A stretch of DNA of 64,000 nucleotides, taken from Maricaulis sp. (GTDB taxonomy: Bacteria; Pseudomonadota; Alphaproteobacteria; Caulobacterales; Maricaulaceae). Both the position numbers and the translations under genes were made by a program. Positions 43,973 to 52,770 of this stretch are shown here, one piece after another. The notes below the pieces were generated by a model, which ran no database searches, was not told the DNA's origin, and was given only the letters and a program-made list of their open reading frames with translations. Every line of letters starts with the position of its first letter. The first letter of the stretch is position 1. The stretch is from the NCBI GenBank assembly GCA_002692855.1, contig NZMJ01000046.1, positions 255,019 through 319,018 of the forward strand, written 5' to 3'.

Positions 43973-45268
43973 CTAACGGGATTGTTGCAGGGCGCGCCAC
44001 CCGATATCGCGGCGGTGAATGCCTTCGGGCCAGTCGATCAGGTCCACCGCCTCATAGGCCCGCGCCACGGCGGCCTCCAGCGTTTCGCCCGTTGCAGTCA
44101 CATTCAGGACACGGCCGCCAACCGCGACGATGTCACCCGCGTCATTCACGTCGGTGCCGGCATGGAAAATCATCACGTTGTCCAGTGCGGACGCGTCTTT
44201 CAGGCCGTTGATCACGCTGCCCTTCTCGTAGGATCCCGGATAGCCCTTCGTTGCCAGCACGACATTGACGCACGGCGTGGGGCGATCCGGCACCGGCAGG
44301 AGGCGTTCGAAGTCGCGCTGGCTCATGCCGCCGGTGGCAGAGGCGAGCAGGATCGGAACGATATCCTCGTCCATCTGCATCATCAGCACCTGGCATTCCG
44401 GGTCACCGAAGCGGCAATTGAATTCAACCACTTTCGGGCCGTCCGGCGTGATCATCACTCCGATATAGAGCACGCCTTGATAGGGCGTTCCGTCAGCCTT
44501 CATCCCGCCGAGCATCGGGCGGGTGATGGTCTCCTCGACCGTTTTCATCACGGCGGGCGTCATCACCGGCGCCGGCGCATAGCTGCCCATCCCGCCCGTA
44601 TTCGGCCCGGTATCGCCTTCGCCCACACGCTTGTGGTCCTGCGCGGCAGGCAGGGTGACGATATTTGATCCGTCGGTCAGGACGAAGATGCTGGCCTCCT
44701 CACCCTCCATGAATTCCTCGATGACCAGTTCGCCCGATGCTTCGCCGAACTTGCCCGACAGCATCTCCTCGACCTCGGCGTCCGCCTCGCTGCGGGTTTC
44801 GGCGATGACGACGCCCTTTCCTGCCGCCAGGCCGTCGGCCTTGAGGACAAAGGGCGCGCTCAACGTATCGAGAAAAGCCTTGGCTTCCGCCACATCCGTG
44901 AACCGGCCATAGCGCGCGGTCGGCACGCCGTAACGGCGCATCTTGTCCTTCGCAAACCCCTTGGACGCTTCGAGCCGCGCCGCGTCCGCCGACGGCCCGA
45001 ACACGTCAAATCCCCGCGCGCGCAAGAGATCTGCAAGCCCCTTCGCCAGGGGGGCTTCGGGGCCGACGACCACGAGGTCGGGTTCGAGCTGAAGCGTCAG
45101 CTTTTCAAGGCCGTCAATGTCATCCGGCTTGACGTCGAAGCACGGGCCAATCTTGTCCATCGCCACGGAGCCGGGCGCGGACCAGACCTCGTCCACGAGC
45201 GGACTTTGAGAGATTTTCCACGCCAGCGCGTGCTCGCGCCCGCCCGATCCGATGATCAGTATCCGCAT
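43973..45268 (-). CDS. purD: Phosphoribosylamine-glycine ligase (GARS)
   Basis: ATP-grasp enzyme of purine synthesis that joins phosphoribosylamine and glycine. ATG 45268 is chosen (MRILIIGSGGREHALAWKISQSP) because CGGAGG lies about six bases upstream; the tracked TTG adds five residues. Motifs include VVVGPEAPLAKGLADLLRARGFDVFGP, the ATP-grasp loops FVLKADGLAAGKGVVIA and LVIEEFMEGEEASIFVLTDG, and VLYIGVMITPDGPKVVEFNCRFGDPECQ. Length 431 is normal. It is divergent from xseA with an 80-base shared control region. Confidence 0.97.
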   Translation of the reverse strand: MRILIIGSGGREHALAWKISQSPLVDEVWSAPGSVAMDKIGPCFDVKPDDIDGLEKLTLQLEPDLVVVGPEAPLAKGLADLLRARGFDVFGPSADAARLEASKGFAKDKMRRYGVPTARYGRFTDVAEAKAFLDTLSAPFVLKADGLAAGKGVVIAETRSEADAEVEEMLSGKFGEASGELVIEEFMEGEEASIFVLTDGSNIVTLPAAQDHKRVGEGDTGPNTGGMGSYAPAPVMTPAVMKTVEETITRPMLGGMKADGTPYQGVLYIGVMITPDGPKVVEFNCRFGDPECQVLMMQMDEDIVPILLASATGGMSQRDFERLLPVPDRPTPCVNVVLATKGYPGSYEKGSVINGLKDASALDNVMIFHAGTDVNDAGDIVAVGGRVLNVTATGETLEAAVARAYEAVDLIDWPEGIHRRDIGWRALQQSR

Positions 45269-45348
45269 CTTGGCCTCCGGCAATTCGTGTGCGCGCGAGG
45301 GTTAAACCGGACTTGCGCGCCTGACCAGTGCGCGACTACCACTCGTGC

Positions 45349-46902
45349 ATGGCTGATGCTGCATCCAACGCCCACGAATTTTCGGTCTCCGAACTCGCCC
45401 AGTCGCTGAAACGCACGGTCGAGGAAACATTCGGGCATGTCCGCGTGCGCGGGGAGCTGGGCCGCGTCACGATCGCCAAGTCCGGGCACATGTATCTCGA
45501 TCTGAAGGACGAGAAGGCCGTCATCGACGGCGTGATGTGGAAGGGGGCGGTCAACGCCCTGTCCTTCCGGCCCGAGGAAGGTCTTGAAGTCATCGCTGAA
45601 GGCCGGCTCTCCACCTATCCGGGCCGTTCCAAATACCAGATCATCATCGAACGTCTCGAACCGGCGGGTACAGGCGCCCTGATGGCCCTGCTCGAGGAAC
45701 GCAAGAAGAAGCTGGCCGCCGAGGGGCTGTTCGCAGCGGAACGCAAACGGGCCTTGCCGTTTCTTCCGCAGGTGATCGGAGTGGTGACCTCCCCCACCGG
45801 TGCGGTGATCCGCGACATCCTCCACCGGCTTGAAGACCGCTTTCCGCGCCACGTGCTGCTTTGGCCGGTCGTGGTGCAGGGGGACAGCGCTGCCGGGCAG
45901 ATCGCAGCGGCGATCGAGGGATTCAACGCCCTGCCTGAAGGCGGTGAGATTCCCAGGCCTGACGTGCTGATCGTCGCGCGGGGGGGTGGTTCGATCGAAG
46001 ACCTGTGGGCCTTCAATGAGGAAATCGTGGTGCGCGCCGCAGCGGCATCCGCAATCCCGCTGATCTCGGCTGTCGGTCATGAGACCGACACCACGCTGAT
46101 CGACTACGCTTCAGACCGGCGCGCGCCGACACCGACGGGCGCAGCCGAGATGGCCGTTCCGGTACGATCCGACCTGGTGAGCCATGTGCGCAGTTGGGAA
46201 GACAGGCTGACACGCGGCCTGTTGCGCCTCGTCGATCACCGCAAGACCGCGCTTCGATCCGCTGGCCGCGCCCTTCCGCGTCCTGAAAACCTGCTCGCCC
46301 TGTCGCGCCAGCGTTTCGACAATGGCTCGGATCGCCTGCCGGTTTCACTGTCTCGCCTGATCGACCGGCGCAAGGATCGCTTGTCGGTGGCTGCAGCCGG
46401 ACTACGCAGTCCGCAACAACTGATCAGCCTCGCCCGCCAGCGGCTCGGCACTGGTGCAGGGCGACTGGCACCTGCCTTGAGCATCATGGTCCGTTCGCGG
46501 CGGGACCGGTTGAACTCGGTTGCCGGCGGACTGCGTCCCGCCGCCCTGCAACGCGAACTCGTGCGCGAGCGCCGGAGTCTCGATCAACTGGTCAACCGGC
46601 TGGCAAATTGCGGTCAGACCCGCTCGCGGGAACGCGGAAAAGACCTGGCGGCGCTGTCCGCCCGCCTTGGATCCGTAAATTTCAAATCCGTGCTCGGCCG
46701 GGGTTTTGCACTTGTCCGGGACGACCAGGGGGCTCTGGTCCGGTCGGGCTCGAACTTGAAATCCGGCCAATCGGTTTCAATCGAGTTCGCGGACACCCGC
46801 CGCAACGCTGTCATAGACGGTGGCGGTCCGGCACCCAAACGCACACCCAGGCGTTCACCTGACATAAAACCCGGCAGTGCAAAGCAGGGCAGCCTGTTCT
46901 AG
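45349..46902 (+). CDS. xseA: Exodeoxyribonuclease VII large subunit
   Basis: Large subunit of the single-strand-specific exonuclease VII, used in mismatch repair and DNA damage tolerance. The N-terminal OB domain (FSVSELAQSLKRTVEETFGHVRVRGELGRV) is followed by the catalytic domain with VIGVVTSPTGAVIRDILHRLEDRFP, DVLIVARGGGSIEDLWAFNEE and SAVGHETDTTLIDYASDRRAPTPTGAAE. The 517-residue length is slightly above average because of a long helical arm with three about 47-residue repeats (HRKTALRSAGRAL, DRRKDRLSVAAAGL, RSRRDRLNSVAGGL). The ATG at 45349 has no clear ribosome binding site. A small subunit (xseB) is not seen in the window. Confidence 0.96.
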   Translation: MADAASNAHEFSVSELAQSLKRTVEETFGHVRVRGELGRVTIAKSGHMYLDLKDEKAVIDGVMWKGAVNALSFRPEEGLEVIAEGRLSTYPGRSKYQIIIERLEPAGTGALMALLEERKKKLAAEGLFAAERKRALPFLPQVIGVVTSPTGAVIRDILHRLEDRFPRHVLLWPVVVQGDSAAGQIAAAIEGFNALPEGGEIPRPDVLIVARGGGSIEDLWAFNEEIVVRAAAASAIPLISAVGHETDTTLIDYASDRRAPTPTGAAEMAVPVRSDLVSHVRSWEDRLTRGLLRLVDHRKTALRSAGRALPRPENLLALSRQRFDNGSDRLPVSLSRLIDRRKDRLSVAAAGLRSPQQLISLARQRLGTGAGRLAPALSIMVRSRRDRLNSVAGGLRPAALQRELVRERRSLDQLVNRLANCGQTRSRERGKDLAALSARLGSVNFKSVLGRGFALVRDDQGALVRSGSNLKSGQSVSIEFADTRRNAVIDGGGPAPKRTPRRSPDIKPGSAKQGSLF

Positions 46903-46913
46903 ACCGGCTGCCC
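46887..46913 (+). terminator. Hairpin over the xseA stop codon
   Basis: GGGCAGCC (46887-46894) pairs with GGCTGCCC (46906-46913) around an 11-base loop that contains the xseA TAG. There is no T-run after it, so it is at most a weak terminator or stabilising element; DUF2093 starts 20 bases later on the same strand and may be read through. Confidence 0.3.
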
Positions 46914-46932
46914 GCATGCTAGATGAGAGATC

Positions 46933-47157
46933 ATGACCTCTGCTTTCGACAAGGAATTCTCCGGCGAAGCCGTTCTGGAATTCACCGATTCCGACTTCAT
47001 GATCCTGAAGCCGGGAAATTTCGTGCGCTGCGCCGTGACCGGCGATCCGATTCCGCTGCGTGACCTGAGATACTGGAGCGCCGAGCTTCAGGAGCCCTAC
47101 AAGGATGCCTATGCGTCGGTGAAACGCTGGCAGGAACTCAACGGAGCAGGATCATGA
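46933..47157 (+). CDS. DUF2093 protein
   Basis: A 74-residue protein typical of alphaproteobacteria: GEAVLEFTDSDFMILKPGNFVRCAVTGDPIPLRDLRYWSAELQEPYKDAYASVKRW. The family has one conserved cysteine in VRCAVTG and no assigned function. In many alphaproteobacteria it lies close to lipid A or xseA genes, as here between xseA and the M23 peptidase gene. Its stop overlaps the start of the peptidase gene by four bases (ATGA). Confidence 0.93.
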   Translation: MTSAFDKEFSGEAVLEFTDSDFMILKPGNFVRCAVTGDPIPLRDLRYWSAELQEPYKDAYASVKRWQELNGAGS

Positions 47158-48047
47158 TCGCGGAATTCATTCTGGCATTTGCCATTCAGACCGCTGACCC
47201 GATCGGCGATCTCCTCGAAGCGGACGCCACGATGCCGAGCGCCGGCGAGGATGTGGTGCCACCCGCACCCGAGCCCCCTTTGCCTCCGGTCCGGTGCCAG
47301 GGTGAATTCACACAAGGAGCGATGATCGTTTGCCGGACGGCGCCGGGGACGCGTGTCGACTTTGGCGACCAGTCCGCGACGGCTGATTCCGATGGCTGGG
47401 TTGTGCTGGGTCTTGATCGCGACCAGGGCGCGGAAATCACGCTTTCGGCCTCGCTTCCCGACGGCGTCGAATACCTTCAGACCCATTCCGTCACACAGCG
47501 CGAATACAATGTTCAGGTCGTTGAAGGTGTCCCGCAACGCACCGTAACCCCGTCCGAGGCGGACCTGGTCCGCATCCGGGAGGAAGGCCGCCGCAAGGCT
47601 GGAGCCTACACCTCACGTTGGGAGGGGGCCGGATTCGCGAGCGGCTTCATCGAGCCGGCTGACGGGGTGATCAGCGGCGTTTATGGATCGCAGCGCGTTT
47701 ACAATGGCACGCCCGGACGCCCGCATTATGGCTTGGATTTCGCCAACGCCCCCGGAACGCCTGTCGTGGCGCCTGCTGCCGGGCTCGTGACGCTCGCAGA
47801 TGCCGACATGTTCTATGAGGGCGGGCTGGTCTTCATCGATCACGGCCAAGGCTTCACCAGCGCCTTCCTCCACATGTCCGCTGTCGACGTGGAAGTCGGC
47901 CAGGTCGTCGCCCAGGGCGAACGGATCGGTGCGATCGGTGCGGGCGGCCGCTCAACCGGGCCGCACCTCGACTGGCGGATCAAGTGGCGGAACCGCTATA
48001 TCGATCCCGCATTGGTGCTGGAGGTTGATCCCGCACCCTTGCGGTAG
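47154..48047 (+). CDS. M23 family metallopeptidase
   Basis: A 297-residue exported zinc peptidase, probably acting on peptidoglycan crosslinks. The N-terminus (MIAEFILAFAIQTA) is a short signal-like segment, then a proline-rich linker (PPAPEPPLPPV). The LytM-type domain in the C-terminal third has HYGLDFANAPGTPVVAPAAGLVTLA (HxxxD), FIDHGQGFTSAFLHMSAVDVEVGQVVAQGERIGAIGAGGRSTGPHLDWRIKWRNRYIDP, with the HLH-type third ligand as PHLDW. Both zinc-ligand histidines and the aspartate are present, so it looks active. It overlaps the 3' end of the convergent lipid A acyltransferase gene by 52 bases. Confidence 0.92.
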   Translation: MIAEFILAFAIQTADPIGDLLEADATMPSAGEDVVPPAPEPPLPPVRCQGEFTQGAMIVCRTAPGTRVDFGDQSATADSDGWVVLGLDRDQGAEITLSASLPDGVEYLQTHSVTQREYNVQVVEGVPQRTVTPSEADLVRIREEGRRKAGAYTSRWEGAGFASGFIEPADGVISGVYGSQRVYNGTPGRPHYGLDFANAPGTPVVAPAAGLVTLADADMFYEGGLVFIDHGQGFTSAFLHMSAVDVEVGQVVAQGERIGAIGAGGRSTGPHLDWRIKWRNRYIDPALVLEVDPAPLR

Positions 48048-48940
48048 ATCGACTTGTCCCAGCGGCGGTGAACCCAGAACCATTGTTCCGGGGCCTCGAG
48101 AATCCGGTCCTCGACCCATCGGCTGATATTCGTGACCGTTTCGCGCAACGCCTCGGTCTTGTCGGGCAGTGTGCTCTGTTCGATCGGATCGTAGAAGGTG
48201 ACGCGGAACGTCGCGCCTTCGAGACGCCGCGCCACCACGGGAATGATTTCAAGACCGGCACGCATCGCCATCCGGGCTGGTCCCGGTGCGGTCATCGCGT
48301 CATGGCCGAAGAACGGGACGGCAATCCCGTCATTCATCTTCTGGTCGTTCATCAGTGCGACCGCCGTGCCTTTTGACAGGCATTTGAGAAGCTCTTTCGC
48401 GCCGACACCGCCTTTGGCGGTCAGGACTTTCATTCCGTATTCTGCACGTCCGGCCAGAATACGCTCGTCAATCAGCGGATTGTTGGCGTGGCGGTAGGTG
48501 ACCCGGCAATTCAGGCCCATTTCGATCATCGGGGGCCCGAGCATTTCCCAGTTCGCGAAATGCCCCGAGATGAGGACATAGGGTTTGCCCTGTCGTGTCA
48601 GGTCCTGGATATGCTGCGCCCCGCGCACCTCGATCCGCTCGCGATGTTTCGGCGGCACGACGGCGGACATGTTGGGATTTTCCCCGACGAAGCGTCCGAA
48701 ATTGTCCCACATCCGGCTGAGCAGGCGGTCGATTTCAGGCTTGCTGGCCTGGGGAAAGACGCGCTCCATGTTGATCCGGGCGACCCGGTGGACAGGCGTC
48801 ATCGGCCCGAGACGCCGCATCAGTGACGCACCGGCATCGCTGCCCCGGTCGATCCCCATGGAACGAAACAGGGCTTCATAGCCGTCCCATGCCAGCGCTT
48901 CGGCGCGCCAACCCAGTTTCTGGTGCCAGGGTGCGTTCAT
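47996..48940 (-). CDS. Lipid A late acyltransferase (LpxL/HtrB-like)
   Basis: A 314-residue membrane-associated acyltransferase that adds a secondary fatty acid to the lipid A precursor. The HX4E catalytic motif is in YVLISGHFANWEMLGP; other family segments are RVTYRHANNPLIDERI, VALMNDQKMNDGIAVPFFGHDAMTAPGPARMAMRAGLEIIPVVARRL and the WVHRRW ending. Which acyl chain or position is served (LpxL, LpxM or another) cannot be stated. Coupled to lpxK by an ATGA overlap. The last 17 codons overlap the convergent M23 peptidase gene. Confidence 0.92.
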   Translation of the reverse strand: MNAPWHQKLGWRAEALAWDGYEALFRSMGIDRGSDAGASLMRRLGPMTPVHRVARINMERVFPQASKPEIDRLLSRMWDNFGRFVGENPNMSAVVPPKHRERIEVRGAQHIQDLTRQGKPYVLISGHFANWEMLGPPMIEMGLNCRVTYRHANNPLIDERILAGRAEYGMKVLTAKGGVGAKELLKCLSKGTAVALMNDQKMNDGIAVPFFGHDAMTAPGPARMAMRAGLEIIPVVARRLEGATFRVTFYDPIEQSTLPDKTEALRETVTNISRWVEDRILEAPEQWFWVHRRWDKSIYRKGAGSTSSTNAGSI

Positions 48941-49962
48941 CGTGCTTGCCGCTTTACCCCACGCCCGGCTGCGGCGTCCATGCCGCCTTGCAAGAGCGCA
49001 TCAAGTGCACCCGCATCTGCAAACCGCGCCTGCACGACGCTGACCCAGACCTTTTCACGAAATCCGGCCGGCAGGCGCACCGCGTCCTTTTCGGTGGTCA
49101 CCAACGTGGCGTCATGGCTCTCGGCGAGGTCAGCCAATCGATCGAGATCGCGCGCGGTATAGACGTGGTGGTCGGCAAACCCGGCCGTATCGACCAGGTC
49201 ACCGCCCTGCCGGCGGATTGCGTCGAAAAACTTTTCGGGCCGCCCGATCCCCGCGAACGCCACCAGCGGGCCGGGTGGCGGCGGGTCCGCAGGTTCCAGC
49301 CAGGCACGCAGAACGGGCTTTTGCAGGTCTTCCAGACCAAGACGGTCATGGTCCGGCGTGTCCTCGGGACCGGTCACCATGACGACCACGGCGTCCGCAC
49401 GGGACAATCCGGTCGTCACCGGTTCACGCAGCGGGCCGGCCGGAAACACGCGGCCATTTCCCCACCCTGTTTCGCCGTCGATGACGACGAGCGACAAGTC
49501 CTTGTGTAGCGCCGGATTCTGGAACCCGTCATCCATGACGATCGCTTCGGCGCCATCGATGATGGCACGGATGGCACCTGCCGCCCGGTCACGGCTGATC
49601 CAGACCGGGGCGTGGCGGGCGAGCAACAAGGGCTCGTCACCGGTATCAGCTGCGGTGTGGCGTTCCGGAACGGCCTGGCATGGCCCCTTCAGTCGGCCGC
49701 CATAGCCTCGCGACAGGGCGTGTGCAGTGACGTCCATCGCCGTCAACCGATCGAGAATATGGGCAACAACCGGTGTCTTGCCGCTCCCGCCCATCGTCAG
49801 ATTGCCAACACAGATGACCGCGGCATCGACCCGCCGGCCCGCAGACTTCAGACGGTTGGCTGTCGCGGCGGTTTGAATGGCCCCCAGCGGACTCAGCAGC
49901 AATCGCGCGATCTTCGCACCGGGACCGGCGGGCGCCGACGTCCAGAAAGCCGGCGGCTTCAT
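48937..49962 (-). CDS. lpxK: Tetraacyldisaccharide 4'-kinase
   Basis: Membrane-associated kinase that phosphorylates the 4' position of the lipid A disaccharide. The 341-residue protein has the P-loop VICVGNLTMGGSGKTPVVAHIL, the DEPLLLARH-like DTGDEPLLLARHAPVW, DRAAGAIRAIIDGAEAIVMDDGFQNPALHKDLSLVVID and the C-terminal FAGIGRPEKFFDAIRRQGGDL. Coupled to waaA upstream and to the acyltransferase downstream through four-base overlaps. Confidence 0.97.
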   Translation of the reverse strand: MKPPAFWTSAPAGPGAKIARLLLSPLGAIQTAATANRLKSAGRRVDAAVICVGNLTMGGSGKTPVVAHILDRLTAMDVTAHALSRGYGGRLKGPCQAVPERHTAADTGDEPLLLARHAPVWISRDRAAGAIRAIIDGAEAIVMDDGFQNPALHKDLSLVVIDGETGWGNGRVFPAGPLREPVTTGLSRADAVVVMVTGPEDTPDHDRLGLEDLQKPVLRAWLEPADPPPPGPLVAFAGIGRPEKFFDAIRRQGGDLVDTAGFADHHVYTARDLDRLADLAESHDATLVTTEKDAVRLPAGFREKVWVSVVQARFADAGALDALLQGGMDAAAGRGVKRQAR

Positions 49963-51239
49963 GTCAGCGTCCCCGTCAGCATCGGCCGCAGCGCCTTCAT
50001 CGTCTGGGACAGCGCACCCGACGACAGGGCAGCCACGGCCGCCCGGCCGGCCTGGACCGAAGCGCCCTGTCCATTCCAGATCGCGGTCACGGCCTGCGCA
50101 ATGCGGTCTGCGTCCTGGACGCGGACCACGGCGTCTTGCGCTTCATAGGCGGCGAACACGTCATCGAAACTGGCCGTATAGGGGCCGGTGATCACGGCGG
50201 CATCCGACTGGGTCGCTTCGACCGGGTTATGCCCCCCGATCCCGTCGAACAGGCTGCCTCCAATAAAGGCTGCGGGCGTCGCGGCCAGCCAGAGCCGCAT
50301 TTCGCCAAGTGTATCGGCGAGCCAGACGGGCTGTTCGCCATCCGGGCGCTCCCCCTGTGACCGTCTCGCATGCGCTAGGGATCGCGACGCCAGCAGATCG
50401 GACACAGCGTCACCCCGCTCCGGGTGGCGCGGCACAAGGATGAGCAGCGCATCGCTCTGCTTCGCGAGAAGCTTGCGGTGCGCATCCAGAACAATTTCGT
50501 CTTCGCCCGGATGGGTGCTGGCCGCCACCCAGACGTGGCGCGACCGGGTCGCGGCAATGATGGGCGCAAACGCTTCGGGGTCGACCGGATCGGCCTCAGC
50601 ATCGATCTTGAGATTGCCAACCATCGGGACGGTGTCGCGCAAGATATCGGACAGGCCATCGGCCGTGCGTTGGTCGGCGGCCCCGATCCAGGAAAAGCAG
50701 CGCAGCAGTCGAACGGCGCTGGAGCGGTTCGACATCCAGCCGCGCATGGATCCCGAATTCATTCGCGCATTCACAAGCGCCAGCGGGATGCCGCGATGCT
50801 GTGCGCCGAGCAATAGGTTCGGCCACAGCTCGGATTCGACGAACACACCGAGATCCGGCTGCCAGTAATCCAGAAAACGCCGGACATAAAGCGGCCTGTC
50901 GATCGGCACATACTGGTGGATCGCCTGTGATGGCAGGGCCTTGTCCATCATCGCCGCTGACGTCATCGTTCCGGTGGTTACGAGGAAATTGAGGCGCGGA
51001 TTGTCGTTCGAAAGCGCCTTCACCAGCGTCAGGATCACGCGGGATTCACCGACGCTCGCACCGTGCAGCCAGACCAGCCGTCCGGCGGGCCGCACCCGAA
51101 GCGCCCGTCCCTCGCGTTCATCAATCCTCAGGGCATCTTCCTTTCCACGCTTGACGCGGAAATGCAGCGCGGGATGCGCAAGCGGACCGGCCAGCGTGGT
51201 GGCGCATCGATAGAAGAGCAGGCCCGGCGGAAGACTCAC
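49959..51239 (-). CDS. waaA: 3-deoxy-D-manno-octulosonic acid (Kdo) transferase
   Basis: Glycosyltransferase that attaches Kdo to lipid IVA at the inner membrane. GTG 51239 overlaps the TGA of the upstream gene and gives 426 residues beginning MSLPPGLLFYRCATTLAGPLAHPAL; the ORF-track start reads back through a different frame of that gene. Motifs are RLVWLHGASVGES, FLVTTGTMTSAAMM, PDLGVFVESELWPNLLLGAQHRGIPLALVNARMN and FIGGSLFDGIGGHNPVEATQSDAAVITGP. It is the central gene of the lipid A operon. Confidence 0.96.
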   Translation of the reverse strand: MSLPPGLLFYRCATTLAGPLAHPALHFRVKRGKEDALRIDEREGRALRVRPAGRLVWLHGASVGESRVILTLVKALSNDNPRLNFLVTTGTMTSAAMMDKALPSQAIHQYVPIDRPLYVRRFLDYWQPDLGVFVESELWPNLLLGAQHRGIPLALVNARMNSGSMRGWMSNRSSAVRLLRCFSWIGAADQRTADGLSDILRDTVPMVGNLKIDAEADPVDPEAFAPIIAATRSRHVWVAASTHPGEDEIVLDAHRKLLAKQSDALLILVPRHPERGDAVSDLLASRSLAHARRSQGERPDGEQPVWLADTLGEMRLWLAATPAAFIGGSLFDGIGGHNPVEATQSDAAVITGPYTASFDDVFAAYEAQDAVVRVQDADRIAQAVTAIWNGQGASVQAGRAAVAALSSGALSQTMKALRPMLTGTLT

Positions 51240-51982
51240 GGCGTTGCCTCGGCTTGTACAGGGATGGCAGGCTCGGGCTCGCTGACCACGCCGCCACACG
51301 CCTCGTCTGCCTGCCTTGTGATCGTGTTCAGGCGGTCTTCCAGGACCAGCCTCAGCCGCTCCATCTCGTCCGGGTCCGCTGCCTCGGGAATCACGAGGGG
51401 TTCGCCCCAGATCATGACGCCACGCGCGAAAGGCAACGGCAATACAAAGCGGTCCCAGGAATTGGCGACATGCTTGTGAGTGACTGACCATGAAAAGATC
51501 ATGATGGGCGCACCGGTCGAACGGGCCAGCCGGAGCGCCCCCATCGTGGCACGTTGGCGCGGTCCGCGCGGACCGTCGATCGTCATCCCCATACAATTTG
51601 CGTCATTGACCCAGCGGTCCATGTCGCGGAACGCGGCCATGCCGCCCTTGCCCTTGTCCTTGCGCTGGTTTCGCGACGAGCCGCGGATGGTCGCAATATC
51701 GAGCTGGCGCGCAAACCGGGCGATGAAATCGCCTTCCTTCGACCTCGATATCAGCATGGCAGGCTTTTGCGGCGCAGACCGTGGCCACGCGACGAAACTC
51801 AATGCAATGCGCGAATGCCAGAAGGCCGCAACGATACCGCCGCTCTGCCCGGTCAGGGCCTGGATATGATCGCGCCCGCGATACTCCCAGCGCGTGGTCG
51901 CCGCACAGAACTGCATATAGCGGGCGAGAAGCCACGAAACCGCAATCTGGAAAGGCGCGGAGCGGGTCAGGCGTTTAACCAT
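51236..51982 (-). CDS. DUF374 lysophospholipid acyltransferase-like protein
   Basis: A 248-residue membrane protein of the PlsC-like superfamily. ATG 51982 is used (MVKRLTRSAPFQIAVSWLLARYMQF). Family segments are GGIVAAFWHSRIALSF with the histidine of the acyltransferase motif, LISRSKEGDFIARFARQLDIATIRGSS and GMTIDGPRGPRQRATMGALRLARSTGAPIMIFSWSV. DUF374 genes accompany msbA and waaA in many alphaproteobacteria, and at least some are thought to acylate lipid A-related lipids; the exact reaction here is unknown. GTGA overlap with waaA. Confidence 0.92.
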   Translation of the reverse strand: MVKRLTRSAPFQIAVSWLLARYMQFCAATTRWEYRGRDHIQALTGQSGGIVAAFWHSRIALSFVAWPRSAPQKPAMLISRSKEGDFIARFARQLDIATIRGSSRNQRKDKGKGGMAAFRDMDRWVNDANCMGMTIDGPRGPRQRATMGALRLARSTGAPIMIFSWSVTHKHVANSWDRFVLPLPFARGVMIWGEPLVIPEAADPDEMERLRLVLEDRLNTITRQADEACGGVVSEPEPAIPVQAEATP

Positions 51983-52101
51983 GGTCACCTTGCTGACAAT
52001 CGTCGCCGCGCGGGTCAAGCCCCCGGCTGGGGTGTTGCCCGCGGAGATAAGCCCGCCTAAACCCCAGCGGAAGACCCGGCGGCGCAGGACCCTGCACACG
52101 A

Positions 52102-52767
52102 ATGACTTACGATCTCTCAAACCCGACTGACCGCGAGCGCGCCTGGCAGGATTACCTGTGGAAGGATCACGGCGTTTTGCGCCTGCGCTTCCACAACATG
52201 CACCCCGTGGGCACGAAGGGCATGTGGCGGGCCAATCAGCCCTCTCCAAACCGGATCAAGTGGCTCGCAGACCAGGGATTCAAGACGATCTTGAACCTGC
52301 GCGGCACCCAGCCCGGCCGTCATTATTACGATCTTGAACGTGATGCAGCCAGGCAGCACGGCCTGACCGTGGTCGACCTGCCCTGGGGATCGCGCGAAGC
52401 GCCCTATGTGGAGCGCATCGAAAAATTGATCGAGGTCTTCGACACGATCGAGTACCCGGCAATGATGCACTGCAAGTCGGGCGCGGACCGGGCGGGTATT
52501 GTCGCGGTCATGTACATGCTGCTGCATGAGAAGGCCCCGTTCGAGGAAGCCATCAAGCACCTGTCGTTCAACTACCTGCACGTGAAGCAGGGCAAGACCG
52601 GAATGCTGGACTATTTCTTCGAGCAGTATCGTCTCGCCAACGAGGCCGAGCCGATCGACTTCCTGGAATGGGTGCGCACCAAATACGACCGGCAAGCCGT
52701 CCATGACGGCTTCATGGCAAGCTGGTGGGGCAGCTTCCTGACCGAGAAGATCCTGCGCCGCGAATAG
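52102..52767 (+). CDS. Protein tyrosine/dual-specificity phosphatase-like protein
   Basis: A 221-residue soluble protein with the cysteine phosphatase signature HCxxGxxR at residues 123-130 in MMHCKSGADRAGIVAVMY. The general-acid region lies in HGLTVVDLPWGSREAPYVERIEK, upstream. The N-terminus (GTKGMWRANQPSPNRIKWLADQGFKTILNLRGTQPG) is typical of DSP-like enzymes that act on phosphotyrosine or inositol phosphates. It is encoded on the opposite strand between the two divergent-looking parts of the envelope operon: its 3' end faces msbA (3-base gap) and its 5' end is 119 bases from the DUF374 gene. Substrate unknown. Confidence 0.9.
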   Translation: MTYDLSNPTDRERAWQDYLWKDHGVLRLRFHNMHPVGTKGMWRANQPSPNRIKWLADQGFKTILNLRGTQPGRHYYDLERDAARQHGLTVVDLPWGSREAPYVERIEKLIEVFDTIEYPAMMHCKSGADRAGIVAVMYMLLHEKAPFEEAIKHLSFNYLHVKQGKTGMLDYFFEQYRLANEAEPIDFLEWVRTKYDRQAVHDGFMASWWGSFLTEKILRRE

Positions 52768-52770
52768 CGT

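Noticed and set aside
45283-45349. Leaderless promoter for xseA (TTGCGC-N17-CTACCA)
   Set aside because: The -10 hexamer is too poor a match. The lack of a ribosome binding site is real, but no promoter can be supported.
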